28,256 nt of DNA from Alphaproteobacteria bacterium. GTDB lineage: Bacteria > Pseudomonadota > Alphaproteobacteria > Puniceispirillales > Puniceispirillaceae. Both the position numbers and the translations under genes were made by a program. The stretch lies in NCBI GenBank assembly GCA_011525265.1, contig WTHV01000098.1, forward strand, positions 1-28,256. The letters are read 5' to 3'. Below are positions 1 through 7,359 of this stretch, one piece after another; positions within the stretch are counted from its first letter, which is position 1, and every line of letters starts with the position of its first letter. The notes under the pieces are model-generated. The model searched no databases and had not been told where the DNA came from. It was given only the letters and a program-made list of their open reading frames with translations.

Positions 1-20
1 CATCTCAACCGTCCTTTAAT
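1..20 (-). other. parB: start codon and RBS of the next gene, probably parB
   Basis: On the minus strand the last three bases of the window read ATG, preceded by AAAGGA with about eight bases of spacing. This is a convincing translation start lying directly downstream of parA. In almost all alphaproteobacteria the gene after parA is parB, which encodes the CTP-dependent clamp that binds parS, and three parS sites are present in this window. Only the start codon is inside the window, so the identity is inferred purely from context. Confidence 0.55.
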
Positions 21-37
21 ATATTAAACTATTGTAA

Positions 38-820
38 TTATTGATTTTCTGTAAGGTTTTTCTCTTGTGCCAACAACTCTGCTGCCAAAGCTGCGTAAGC
101 TTGTGCGCCTGTTGATTTGAGATCGTACATCAAGACAGGCTTACCAAAGGACGGCGCTTCGGAAATACGCACATTCCGCGGAATGACTGTCTGATAAACC
201 AGATCGCCAAAATACTCCCTGACATCATGCGACACCATATCAGATAATTTATTTCGGCTATCATACATGGTAAGCACAATCCCTTGAATAGCCAAGTGAG
301 GGTTGAAATTCTGTTTTACCACATTAATGGTACGAACCAATTGCGAGAGGCCTTCAAGCGCATAAAACTCACATTGCAAAGGCACGATGGCACGATCAGC
401 AGCAACAAGACCATTGACTGTCAGCAGACCAAGAGATGGCGGGCAATCAATTAACACAAAATCATAATGACCACGCGCCCCTTGCAAAGCGTCTGCAAGG
501 CGATGTTCACGCCTATCAAGCTCTGATAATTCAATCTCTGCGGCAGATAGGTCCATGGTTGTCGGCAAAATATCTAACCCTGGGACCAAGGTCTGGCAAA
601 TTGCCTCTGATAGCGTTATCTGACCTGCGATGAGGCGATAGGAATTACGCTCCCTATCATATTCAGTCACACCAAGACCAGTACTGGCATTTCCTTGCGG
701 GTCAAAATCAATCAAAAGTACCTTATAACCGCAAGCAGCCAGCGCCGTAGAGAGGTTCACTGAGGTCGTTGTCTTACCAACACCGCCCTTTTGATTTGTA
801 ATCGCTACGATTTTCGTCAT
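38..820 (-). CDS. parA: ParA chromosome-partitioning ATPase
   Basis: ParA/Soj-type ATPase of about 260 residues that works with ParB-parS to move the newly replicated origin toward the cell pole. The N-terminus carries the deviant Walker A motif KGGVGKTT (residues 11-18, signature lysine 11 and catalytic lysine 16). The switch motif LIDFDPQGN follows, then a Walker B-like VLIDCPPSLG. These identify the chromosomal ParA family rather than MinD. A GTG one codon upstream (823) could also start the protein, but the ATG at 820 gives the usual MTKIVAITNQKGG start. It is the third gene of the run mnmG-rsmG-parA, about 28 bases after rsmG, and is followed by a probable parB start. The arrangement near an origin with parS sites supports the chromosomal segregation role. 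Confidence 0.95.
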   Translation of the reverse strand: MTKIVAITNQKGGVGKTTTSVNLSTALAACGYKVLLIDFDPQGNASTGLGVTEYDRERNSYRLIAGQITLSEAICQTLVPGLDILPTTMDLSAAEIELSELDRREHRLADALQGARGHYDFVLIDCPPSLGLLTVNGLVAADRAIVPLQCEFYALEGLSQLVRTINVVKQNFNPHLAIQGIVLTMYDSRNKLSDMVSHDVREYFGDLVYQTVIPRNVRISEAPSFGKPVLMYDLKSTGAQAYAALAAELLAQEKNLTENQ

Positions 821-848
821 CACTCCACCCCGGTGCGCTGAAACCTAT

Positions 849-1469
849 TTATGACTCTTGCCTTTGAAGGCGCAAAATCACGCCATCACCTGAGGCAAGA
901 CTATCAAATTGCGCGCTCTCTACTTTCAGCGATACTGGCAGATTGGTCAATTCTTCATTTACCGCTCTACCCTTTAAAAGCCAAAAAACTTGACCTTTTT
1001 TATGCTGATGAGACGTCCAATCAAGCATTCTATCAAGCGGGGCAAAGGCTCTAGCAGAGATAATATCTGCATCAAGAAATGGTAAGCGCTCTAAGCGTTC
1101 ATTATGTATCACAGCCCTCGCACCAGTTTCACGTAACGCAGTTTGCATGAAAGCACATTTACGGGCATCTGATTCTACCATTTCAATTTTATGATCTGTC
1201 AAAATCGCCAATATAACAGCCGGCAGACCCGCACCTGAACCCAAATCAACGATCTTCACAGGCTCTTTTGGCAAATAGGTCAAAAGCTGAGCAGAATCGA
1301 GGATATGACGCTCCCAAATCTCAGGCAATGTCTTTGCGGATATGAGATTAATTGATTTTTGCCATTTTTCTAATAGGGCAACATAATGAGAAAGCTTATC
1401 AGATGTTTCACGTGAAACATCATGATGCTCTTCAAGGTAGGATAAAACGCTGTCCTTCGTCCACTTCAT
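849..1469 (-). CDS. rsmG: 16S rRNA (guanine-N7) methyltransferase RsmG (GidB)
   Basis: SAM-dependent methyltransferase that modifies G527 (E. coli numbering) of 16S rRNA. The 206-residue protein has the family features: INLISAKT and the IWERHILDS block, then the SAM-binding loop VDLGSGAGLPA, then a long C-terminal Rossmann half. I chose the ATG at 1469 (MKWTKDSV), which has AGGGGA upstream. The longer reading to 1595 would run into mnmG and adds no family sequence. A perfect parS palindrome sits in codons 17-22 and forces the peptide DVSRET. It lies 25 bases after mnmG, the classic mnmG-rsmG-parAB operon order. Confidence 0.95.
   Translation of the reverse strand: MKWTKDSVLSYLEEHHDVSRETSDKLSHYVALLEKWQKSINLISAKTLPEIWERHILDSAQLLTYLPKEPVKIVDLGSGAGLPAVILAILTDHKIEMVESDARKCAFMQTALRETGARAVIHNERLERLPFLDADIISARAFAPLDRMLDWTSHQHKKGQVFWLLKGRAVNEELTNLPVSLKVESAQFDSLASGDGVILRLQRQES
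1404..1419. promoter_or_regulatory. parS: parS centromere site 1 (inside rsmG)
   Basis: The 16-bp sequence TGTTTCACGTGAAACA matches the universal bacterial chromosomal parS consensus exactly and is a perfect palindrome. It lies in the 5' part of rsmG, where it encodes VSRET. It is the ParB loading site and sits about 7 kb from the probable origin. Confidence 0.93.
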
Positions 1470-1494
1470 TGCCGTAAAGTCCCCTATTGCACCT

Positions 1495-3414
1495 TTAAGA
1501 CGAAATTGTGCCAGATGATGGGGCAGATGATGTGACCTTATCTTGTCTCTCATCACTCTCATCAGCCGAGGTGCGTAAATGCCGCAAGACAGCAACCAAA
1601 GCTGCTGGCGTCAAGCCTGGAATACGGCTGGCCTGTCCCAATGTTTCTGGCTGATAGCGCATGAGCAAATCTTGGCTTTCTGCTGATAGGCCGCCAATTT
1701 TTGCAAAATCCATCTCTTCAGGAATTAAGACATTCTCATCTTTACGCATCGCATCAATATCAGCTTGCTGACGGCGCAAATAGCCTTGATAGCGTTTATC
1801 TGTTTCAAGCTGGCTATGATATTTTCTCTCGATTTGTGCTAATTCTGGCCAAAGAGACTGACATTTTTCGATTGTGATCCCCTCTAGGGTCAACATATCA
1901 CCTGCTGTTCTCTGTCTGCCGTCGCGTGGTGGTGGCAAGTCAGCGGCCGCTATTTGCTTTGTCCCTGCCTTTAGCTTATCAAGCAAAAGCCGCGCTTGTT
2001 CCAAAGCATCATGTTTTTGCGCCCATGCATCACGGCGCTTTTGTGAGACAAGGCCGATTGCTATGCCCTTATCGGTTAGGCGCTGATCCGCATTATCTGC
2101 ACGCAATAACAAACGATATTCTGCGCGTGATGTGAACATACGATAGGGCTCAGGCGCGCCTCTTGTGATCAAATCATCAATCATAACGCCAATATAGGCA
2201 TCTGCCCTATCAAGGATAAAAGTCTCATCACTGCCAGAGGCAAGAAGGGCAGCATTTGTACCTGCGATTAGGCCTTGCGCTCCTGCTTCTTCATATCCTG
2301 TGGTGCCATTAATCTGCCCTGCCAAAAACAAATGCGGCAATTTCTTTAATTCGAGCGTGCGTCTCAATGCCCGTGGGTCAATAAAATCATATTCAATCGC
2401 ATAGCCATATTGCAGGATTTTAGCCTTTTCCAACCCTGGTATCGTGGCAAGCATCGCATCTTGTACATCACGTGGCAGGCTTGTGGAAATGCCATTTGGA
2501 TAGATGGTCGGATCATCAAGACCCTCAGGCTCAAGGAAGATTTGATGCGATGTCTTATCAGCAAAGCGATGCACCTTATCCTCAATAGACGGACAATAGC
2601 GCGGCCCTTGGCCTTTAATTTGACCTGAATAAACAGCAGAAAGATGAATAGAGTCTGCAATAATCTGATGTGTTTTCTCTGTTGTGCGGGTGATAGCACA
2701 TTCAATTTGCGGCACCAAAATCTTATCAGTTAGCGTTGAAAAAGGTATCGGCGGATTATCTGCTGGTTGTTTTTCAAGAGAGTCCCAATCGATGGTGCGT
2801 TTATCAAGGCGTGCCGGTGTCCCTGTCTTAAGGCGCCCCAATGGTAAATCTAGCGCATGAAGGGCCGCAGATAACTCATTGGATGGCGCCTCACCCACGC
2901 GGCCAGCCGGTGTGCGTTCTGTGCCAAGATGGATAAGACCACCCAAAAATGTCCCAGTCGTCAGGACAATTGCCCCACAATGAAACGCCGTGCCATCTTC
3001 TGTTGTTAGTCCGCGCGCTTCGCCCGCCTCAATAATGAAAGAGGCAACCGCCCCTTCAATAATGGTCAGATTACCTTCTTCTGCCAAAAGTGATTGTATG
3101 GCTTTACGATAAAGCGCCCTATCAGCTTGCGCACGTGGGCCATGAACTGCAGGGCCGCGCGACTTGTTCAGCATACGAAACTGAATGCCTGCTTTATCAA
3201 TCGCACAGGCCATAAGACCATCAAGCGCATCTATTTCACGCACCAAATGCCCTTTACCCAAACCACCAATGGCAGGGTTACACGACATTTCACCGATTTT
3301 ATCTTTTTGCATTGTAATAAGAGCGGTTTTTGCGCCCATACGTGCTGATGCCGCTGCGGCTTCTGTACCCGCATGACCGCCACCAACGACTATTACATCA
3401 AAAAAAACACTCAT
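1495..3414 (-). CDS. mnmG: tRNA uridine 5-carboxymethylaminomethyl modification enzyme MnmG (GidA)
   Basis: FAD-dependent partner of MnmE that installs the cmnm5 group on wobble U34 of certain tRNAs. The 639-residue protein opens with the dinucleotide-binding motif VIVVGGGHAG (residues 7-16). It then has the family-specific MSCNPAIGGLGKGHLVREIDA, LTTGTFL, and RYCPSIEDK containing the conserved cysteine. The C-terminal helical domain, which binds MnmE, ends near GLTPAALVAVLRHLR, with a short hydrophilic tail. I prefer the ATG at 3414 (MSVFF), with AGGAA about nine bases upstream. The in-frame TTG at 3450 would add twelve residues including HVSRET, which is only the parS palindrome read as peptide. 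It is followed closely by rsmG. Confidence 0.95.
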   Translation of the reverse strand: MSVFFDVIVVGGGHAGTEAAAASARMGAKTALITMQKDKIGEMSCNPAIGGLGKGHLVREIDALDGLMACAIDKAGIQFRMLNKSRGPAVHGPRAQADRALYRKAIQSLLAEEGNLTIIEGAVASFIIEAGEARGLTTEDGTAFHCGAIVLTTGTFLGGLIHLGTERTPAGRVGEAPSNELSAALHALDLPLGRLKTGTPARLDKRTIDWDSLEKQPADNPPIPFSTLTDKILVPQIECAITRTTEKTHQIIADSIHLSAVYSGQIKGQGPRYCPSIEDKVHRFADKTSHQIFLEPEGLDDPTIYPNGISTSLPRDVQDAMLATIPGLEKAKILQYGYAIEYDFIDPRALRRTLELKKLPHLFLAGQINGTTGYEEAGAQGLIAGTNAALLASGSDETFILDRADAYIGVMIDDLITRGAPEPYRMFTSRAEYRLLLRADNADQRLTDKGIAIGLVSQKRRDAWAQKHDALEQARLLLDKLKAGTKQIAAADLPPPRDGRQRTAGDMLTLEGITIEKCQSLWPELAQIERKYHSQLETDKRYQGYLRRQQADIDAMRKDENVLIPEEMDFAKIGGLSAESQDLLMRYQPETLGQASRIPGLTPAALVAVLRHLRTSADESDERQDKVTSSAPSSGTISS

Positions 3415-3426
3415 TATGCTTATTCC

Positions 3427-3442
3427 TGTTTCACGTGAAACA
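3427..3442. promoter_or_regulatory. parS: parS centromere site 2 (mnmE-mnmG spacer)
   Basis: A second perfect copy of TGTTTCACGTGAAACA, between the mnmE stop and the mnmG start and next to the mnmG ribosome-binding site. ParB binding here could also influence mnmG expression, but nothing in the sequence shows that. Confidence 0.93.
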
Positions 3443-3494
3443 TGAGCCAAACACCCTATTTCACATTACATCGCGCTTTATACGCGCTTTTCTG

Positions 3495-4823
3495 TTATTT
3501 CCCAATACAGAAAGAGCTAAAAATATCGCCCAAAATATCTTCAACATCAATATGGCCTGTCATTTGGGCAAGCGCATCTGCCGCTACCCGCAAATCTTCT
3601 GCTACTAATTCAGGTGCATCTTCCATATTGGCAGCGCAAGATGCCTGTAACGCATCCAACGCTTTTGTGATAAGAGACCGATGGCGGTGGCGCGTAATAA
3701 GCGGTGCTGTCCCATCGTGATTCAAAGGCTTAATGGCCTCAGCCAATAGATTTTCCAGCCTTTCGACATCCTTATCATCATGCAAACATAAGGGCATAAA
3801 GCCTGTGCCATGCACATCGCCAACAAGCCTATCTGCTTTATTGACGATATAAATGACAGGGCCGTCGATTGATTCTGCAATAGCGCTGCTTTCCTTATGC
3901 CAGTCAGATTGGGCACCATCAGCGATAATAATAACCAAATCAGCCTCAGATGCCGCTTGTTTAGCGCGCGCTATACCTATCGATTCAACGTGACCTGCCT
4001 CATCTCTGATACCTGCCGTATCTTGAAGGATAACAGCAATGCCATCTATATCAAGGCGCACCTCAACAATATCTCTTGTTGTGCCTGCCTCATCAGACAC
4101 AATAGCCGCTGGCCGCCCCGCCAATGCATTAAGCGCTGTTGATTTACCAGCATTAACAGGCCCTAATAGTGCAACTTGCAATCCGTTGCGGATAATTTCA
4201 CCACGCCCCTCATCATCAAGAGAGGTTGCTAAATCTTGAATAAGTGCCGAACGCTTCTCTAAAATATCTGCCAAGACAGTATCAGGCAATTCTTCATCCG
4301 AAAAATCAATCACAGATTCCAAACGCCCAGATAATGTTATGATCTCTTGCCGCCATGCCATAGCTTGGCGCCGAATTTGCCCCTTTAATTGGCCTAACGC
4401 TTGGCGCCTTTGAGAGTCTGTTTGTGAGGCAATCAAATCGGCTAGGCCCTCAACTTCTGTGAGGTCCATCTTACCATTATCAAAGGCACGCTTTGTAAAC
4501 TCCCCTGCACGCGCCAATCTGACACCATCTTGGCGTGCCAAATAATTTGTGATGGCATCAATAACAGATAAGGAGCCGTGACAATGGATCTCTAACACAT
4601 TTTCGCCTGTCGGCGTTTGCGGCGCTTGCAGATAGACCATCATGGCATCATCAAGCGGCGCACCCCCCTCATCCGTCAAAAGGCTTGGGGTAAGGTGCCT
4701 GTGACGGTGTAGCTTCCCAGATAGCGATTCGGCTATAATCGCTGACTTATCACCTGATAGGCGAAATACAGCAATGGCAGATTGGCCAGGTGGTGTAGCG
4801 AGGGCAAAAATCGTCTCACGCAT
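3495..4823 (-). CDS. mnmE: tRNA modification GTPase MnmE (TrmE)
   Basis: G protein that acts with MnmG on tRNA wobble uridines. The 442-residue protein has the three expected parts. The N-terminal tetrahydrofolate-binding domain carries TIFALATPPGQSAIAVFRLSG and later EIHCHGS. A central helical region is interrupted by the GTPase domain, with P-loop GPVNAGKST, switch GTTRD, DTAGIRD and specificity motif NKAD. The protein ends in the invariant C-terminal FCIGK with the catalytic cysteine at 439. The valine in GPVNAGKS is a small departure from the usual GxPNAGKS. It lies upstream of mnmG, separated by 80 bases that contain a parS site. The start is ATG at 4823; the 76-bp gap to the divergent ogt-like gene must hold its promoter. 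Confidence 0.95.
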   Translation of the reverse strand: MRETIFALATPPGQSAIAVFRLSGDKSAIIAESLSGKLHRHRHLTPSLLTDEGGAPLDDAMMVYLQAPQTPTGENVLEIHCHGSLSVIDAITNYLARQDGVRLARAGEFTKRAFDNGKMDLTEVEGLADLIASQTDSQRRQALGQLKGQIRRQAMAWRQEIITLSGRLESVIDFSDEELPDTVLADILEKRSALIQDLATSLDDEGRGEIIRNGLQVALLGPVNAGKSTALNALAGRPAAIVSDEAGTTRDIVEVRLDIDGIAVILQDTAGIRDEAGHVESIGIARAKQAASEADLVIIIADGAQSDWHKESSAIAESIDGPVIYIVNKADRLVGDVHGTGFMPLCLHDDKDVERLENLLAEAIKPLNHDGTAPLITRHRHRSLITKALDALQASCAANMEDAPELVAEDLRVAADALAQMTGHIDVEDILGDIFSSFCIGK

Positions 4824-4899
4824 GAATCAGCTTTACTTTATCTATTAACCAAAGCCAAACTAACCCGTGTTCAGCCATCTAGCTAGAGTGATACCATAA

Positions 4900-5448
4900 A
4901 TGCCAGCTTTTGAGATGAAAAAAAATGCGGCGCCGCATCCCGTGCTTTCCTATGCGAGCCTGTGCCAAACACCGCTTGGGTCAATCGCGGCCTTATGTGA
5001 TACGGACGGGCTATGTGCCATAAGGTGGCAACAAACGCCTATCTCTATCGATTTGCCTGACAATCATGTTTCACGTGAAACAATTATTCAATTAAAAGCC
5101 TATTTCGCAGGACGATTGAAACAATTCTCCCTGCCGCTATCTCCTAATGCTGTCTCACCAAAATTGCGCTTATGGCTAGATGCGATAAATTCAGTACCTT
5201 ATGGCCAAACCATAAGCTATGCAGGTCTTGCCAAATTATGGGGCAATGAAAAAGCGGCGCGCGCCGCCGGCTCTGCCTGCCAGAAAAACCCTTTACCGCT
5301 GATAATCCCCTGCCATCGTATCATTGGCACAGATGGCTCTTATGATCGCTATTCAGGTGGTGATATCACAGCACCCTCTTCGCCTTCAAATGTGGCGCGT
5401 AAAAAAGCCCTACTTGATTTAGAAGCAGGGCTTTTAACAATCCTTTAA
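4900..5448 (+). CDS. ogt: methylated-DNA-[protein]-cysteine S-methyltransferase (Ogt/MGMT type)
   Basis: Suicide repair protein that transfers alkyl groups from O6-alkylguanine to its own cysteine. The 182-residue protein has the family layout. A poorly conserved N-terminal half begins near TPLGSIAALCD. The DNA-binding part follows with VPYGQTISYAGLAKLWG and the arginine-finger helix ARAAGSACQKNPLPLI. The active site is IPCHR with the acceptor cysteine at 138, and GSYDRYSGG follows. Residues 56-61 read HVSRET because the third parS palindrome lies there. The start is uncertain: ATG at 4900 or at 4915, with only a weak AGAGTG upstream. It is the only gene left of the origin that points toward it. 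Its last codons contain a hairpin that probably serves as terminator for the convergent rho gene. Confidence 0.9.
   Translation: MPAFEMKKNAAPHPVLSYASLCQTPLGSIAALCDTDGLCAIRWQQTPISIDLPDNHVSRETIIQLKAYFAGRLKQFSLPLSPNAVSPKLRLWLDAINSVPYGQTISYAGLAKLWGNEKAARAAGSACQKNPLPLIIPCHRIIGTDGSYDRYSGGDITAPSSPSNVARKKALLDLEAGLLTIL
5067..5082. promoter_or_regulatory. parS: parS centromere site 3 (inside ogt-like gene)
   Basis: A third perfect TGTTTCACGTGAAACA, within the coding sequence of the ogt-like gene about 3.3 kb from the probable origin. It is the parS copy nearest oriC in this window. Confidence 0.93.
5403..5435. terminator. bidirectional intrinsic terminator between ogt-like gene and rho
   Basis: AAAAGCCCT (5403-5411) and AGGGCTTTT (5427-5435) are perfect nine-base inverted arms around a 15-base loop. 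Read on the minus strand, the GC-containing stem is followed by six T residues about 30 bases after the rho stop, the form of an intrinsic terminator. On the plus strand only four T residues follow, so it would be weaker there. The hairpin lies wholly inside the final codons of the ogt-like gene. Confidence 0.65.
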
Positions 5449-5464
5449 TTGCACTCTTTGCCAA

Positions 5465-6724
5465 TTAGCTATTCATCTGGTCAAAGAAGTCATTATTATC
5501 CTTTGAGTGTTTCAGCTTGTCGGACAAGAATTCCATCGCATCGACAGCACCCATTTGCATCAGGATACGGCGCAATACCCACATTTTTGACAATGTGCCC
5601 TTATCAACAAGCAACTCTTCTTTTCTTGTGCCAGACTTTGTGACATCAATTGCTGGGAAGACGCGCTTATCGGATAATTTACGATCAAGCACAACCTCAG
5701 AGTTACCCGTTCCTTTAAACTCTTCAAAGATCACTTCATCCATTCGTGACCCTGTTTCAACAAGAGCTGTGGCAATAATTGTAAGAGAACCACCTTCTTC
5801 GATGTTACGTGCCGCACCAAAGAACCGCTTTGGTCTCTGCAACGCATTGGCATCAACACCACCTGTCAAAACCTTACCTGATGATGGCACGACAGTATTA
5901 TATGCGCGTGCCAATCTTGTAATGGAATCAAGCAGAATTACAACATCACGCTTATGCTCAACAAGGCGTTTCGCCTTTTCAATGACCATGTCTGTTACTT
6001 GAACGTGTCGTGTGGCTGGCTCATCAAATGTTGAGGAAATAACCTCACCATTTACAGAACGCTGCATATCTGTAACTTCTTCTGGACGCTCATCAATCAG
6101 AAGCACAAGCAAATAAACCTCTGGATGGTTTTCTGAAATCGCATGGGCGATCGATTGAAGCATCATGGTTTTACCAGTACGCGGCGGTGCCACGATAAGA
6201 CCACGTTGCCCTTTACCCATTGGTGATACTAAATCAATCACGCGCGGTGTGTTATCTTTGCGATCAGGATCATTTGGCAGCTCAAAGGTAAGCTTTTCAT
6301 TCGGATAAAGAGGCGTTAAATTATCAAAATTAATGCGATGCCTTACGGCTTCAGGGTCCTCAAAATTAATTGATTCCACTTTTAGTAGGGCGAAGTAGCG
6401 CTCACCATCTTTTGGCGCTCTGATCTCACCTTCCACCGTATCACCGGTGCGAAGACCAAAACGTTTTACCTGTGAGGGAGAGATATAAATATCATCTGGC
6501 CCTGCAAGATAGTTTGACTCAGGCGCGCGCAAAAACCCAAAGCCATCTGATAGGACTTCCAAAACACCCGCACCGCGGATAGTAACTTCATTTTCGGCCA
6601 AATTCTTTAGAATCGCGAACATCATATCCTGTGTGCGCAAAGTAGAGGCATTCTCCACTTCTAACTCTTCTGCAAAGGCAAGTAACTCAGCTGGGGATTT
6701 ATCTTTTAATTCTTGTAAATGCAT
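5465..6724 (-). CDS. rho: transcription termination factor Rho
   Basis: Hexameric RNA-dependent ATPase/translocase that terminates transcription. The 419-residue length is normal for a Rho without large insertions. The N-terminal helical Rho-N domain starts MHLQELKDKSPAELL. The RNA-binding cold-shock-like domain follows, with RNP1-type DGFGFLR (residues 60-66) and YISPSQVKRFGLRTGD. The ATPase core has P-loop APPRTGKTMML (about 179-189), Walker B VVILLDSITRLARAYN and the Q/R-loop region TGGVDANALQRPKRFFGAARN. The start is ATG at 6724. It converges on the ogt-like gene with only 16 bases between stops. Its position beside hemE and the origin is shared with Caulobacter and other alphaproteobacteria. 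Confidence 0.97.
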   Translation of the reverse strand: MHLQELKDKSPAELLAFAEELEVENASTLRTQDMMFAILKNLAENEVTIRGAGVLEVLSDGFGFLRAPESNYLAGPDDIYISPSQVKRFGLRTGDTVEGEIRAPKDGERYFALLKVESINFEDPEAVRHRINFDNLTPLYPNEKLTFELPNDPDRKDNTPRVIDLVSPMGKGQRGLIVAPPRTGKTMMLQSIAHAISENHPEVYLLVLLIDERPEEVTDMQRSVNGEVISSTFDEPATRHVQVTDMVIEKAKRLVEHKRDVVILLDSITRLARAYNTVVPSSGKVLTGGVDANALQRPKRFFGAARNIEEGGSLTIIATALVETGSRMDEVIFEEFKGTGNSEVVLDRKLSDKRVFPAIDVTKSGTRKEELLVDKGTLSKMWVLRRILMQMGAVDAMEFLSDKLKHSKDNNDFFDQMNS

Positions 6725-6931
6725 AACAAAGAACCTGTTTTATCAATGAGATAAGAAATAGAGCGTTTAACGAAAAGTAAGGCTATTTCAAAATAAAGTG
6801 GGGGATGAGACAAAATTTCTATTGAAATATACGATGTCTCTTTAATTATCAGACGCAATTTAGAATCGGCGTCCGTAAAAGGTAAGATATATAAGGAATA
6901 ACGCACATCACCTGCGCCTGTCAAATAAAAG

Positions 6932-7357
6932 CTAAAATGGCTCTGCCACTGCCATGATAACAATAATAATCATCATTAATGTCGGCACTTCATTCCAATA
7001 GCGATATTGTTTTGTTGGGCGTGCATGGCCTTGCTCTAATTCTTTACGCATTTTGCCAAATAACATATGGGCATAAGTCATAATAATAATCGCGCCAATC
7101 TTGACCCACATCCATGGCATTTCAATTAATGACGGATTGAGATGCAACATCCATAGCCCAAAACCATAAGATAAAATCATAGCAGGGTTCATAATCGCCT
7201 TTAACAAACGACGTTCCATCAACGCAAATGTTAAAGCCTGTGCGCCATTATTTTCAACTTGTGAATGATAGACATAAAGACGTGGTAAATATAAAAGCCC
7301 TGCCATCCATGACATAACAGCAATTAAATGTAATGCTTTAACCCATTGATAATCCAC
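6932..7357 (-). CDS. hemJ: protoporphyrinogen IX oxidase HemJ
   Basis: Small integral-membrane enzyme that oxidises protoporphyrinogen IX to protoporphyrin IX. The 141-residue protein has about four membrane segments. It also has the family motifs WVKALHLIAVMSWMAGLLYLPRLYVYH, ERRLLKAIMNPAM, WVKI and the C-terminal YRYWNEVPTLMMI. The start is a GTG at 7357 preceded by a strong AAGGAG that overlaps the 3' end of hemE, so translation is probably coupled to hemE. It is the second gene of a hemE-hemJ pair, so two haem steps are co-expressed beside the origin. Confidence 0.92.
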   Translation of the reverse strand: MDYQWVKALHLIAVMSWMAGLLYLPRLYVYHSQVENNGAQALTFALMERRLLKAIMNPAMILSYGFGLWMLHLNPSLIEMPWMWVKIGAIIIMTYAHMLFGKMRKELEQGHARPTKQYRYWNEVPTLMMIIIVIMAVAEPF

Positions 7358-7359
7358 GA

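Noticed and set aside
1470..1595. N-terminal extension of rsmG to 1595
   Set aside because: It overlaps the mnmG 3' end by 101 bases and adds sequence without RsmG likeness. The ATG at 1469 has a ribosome-binding site.
2364..2705. A 113-codon minus-strand reading inside mnmG
   Set aside because: It is a shadow frame of mnmG, whose own reading is intact and motif-rich over the same bases.
3415..3450. Extended MnmG start carrying HVSRET
   Set aside because: It would need a TTG start, and the extra peptide is the parS palindrome translated. AGGAA precedes the ATG at 3414.
6706..6963. An 85-codon minus-strand reading between hemJ and rho
   Set aside because: It overlaps the starts and ends of both neighbours, has no ribosome-binding site or family-like motif, and lies in the AT-rich rho leader. 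I treat 6725-6931 as non-coding and see no clear signal in it.
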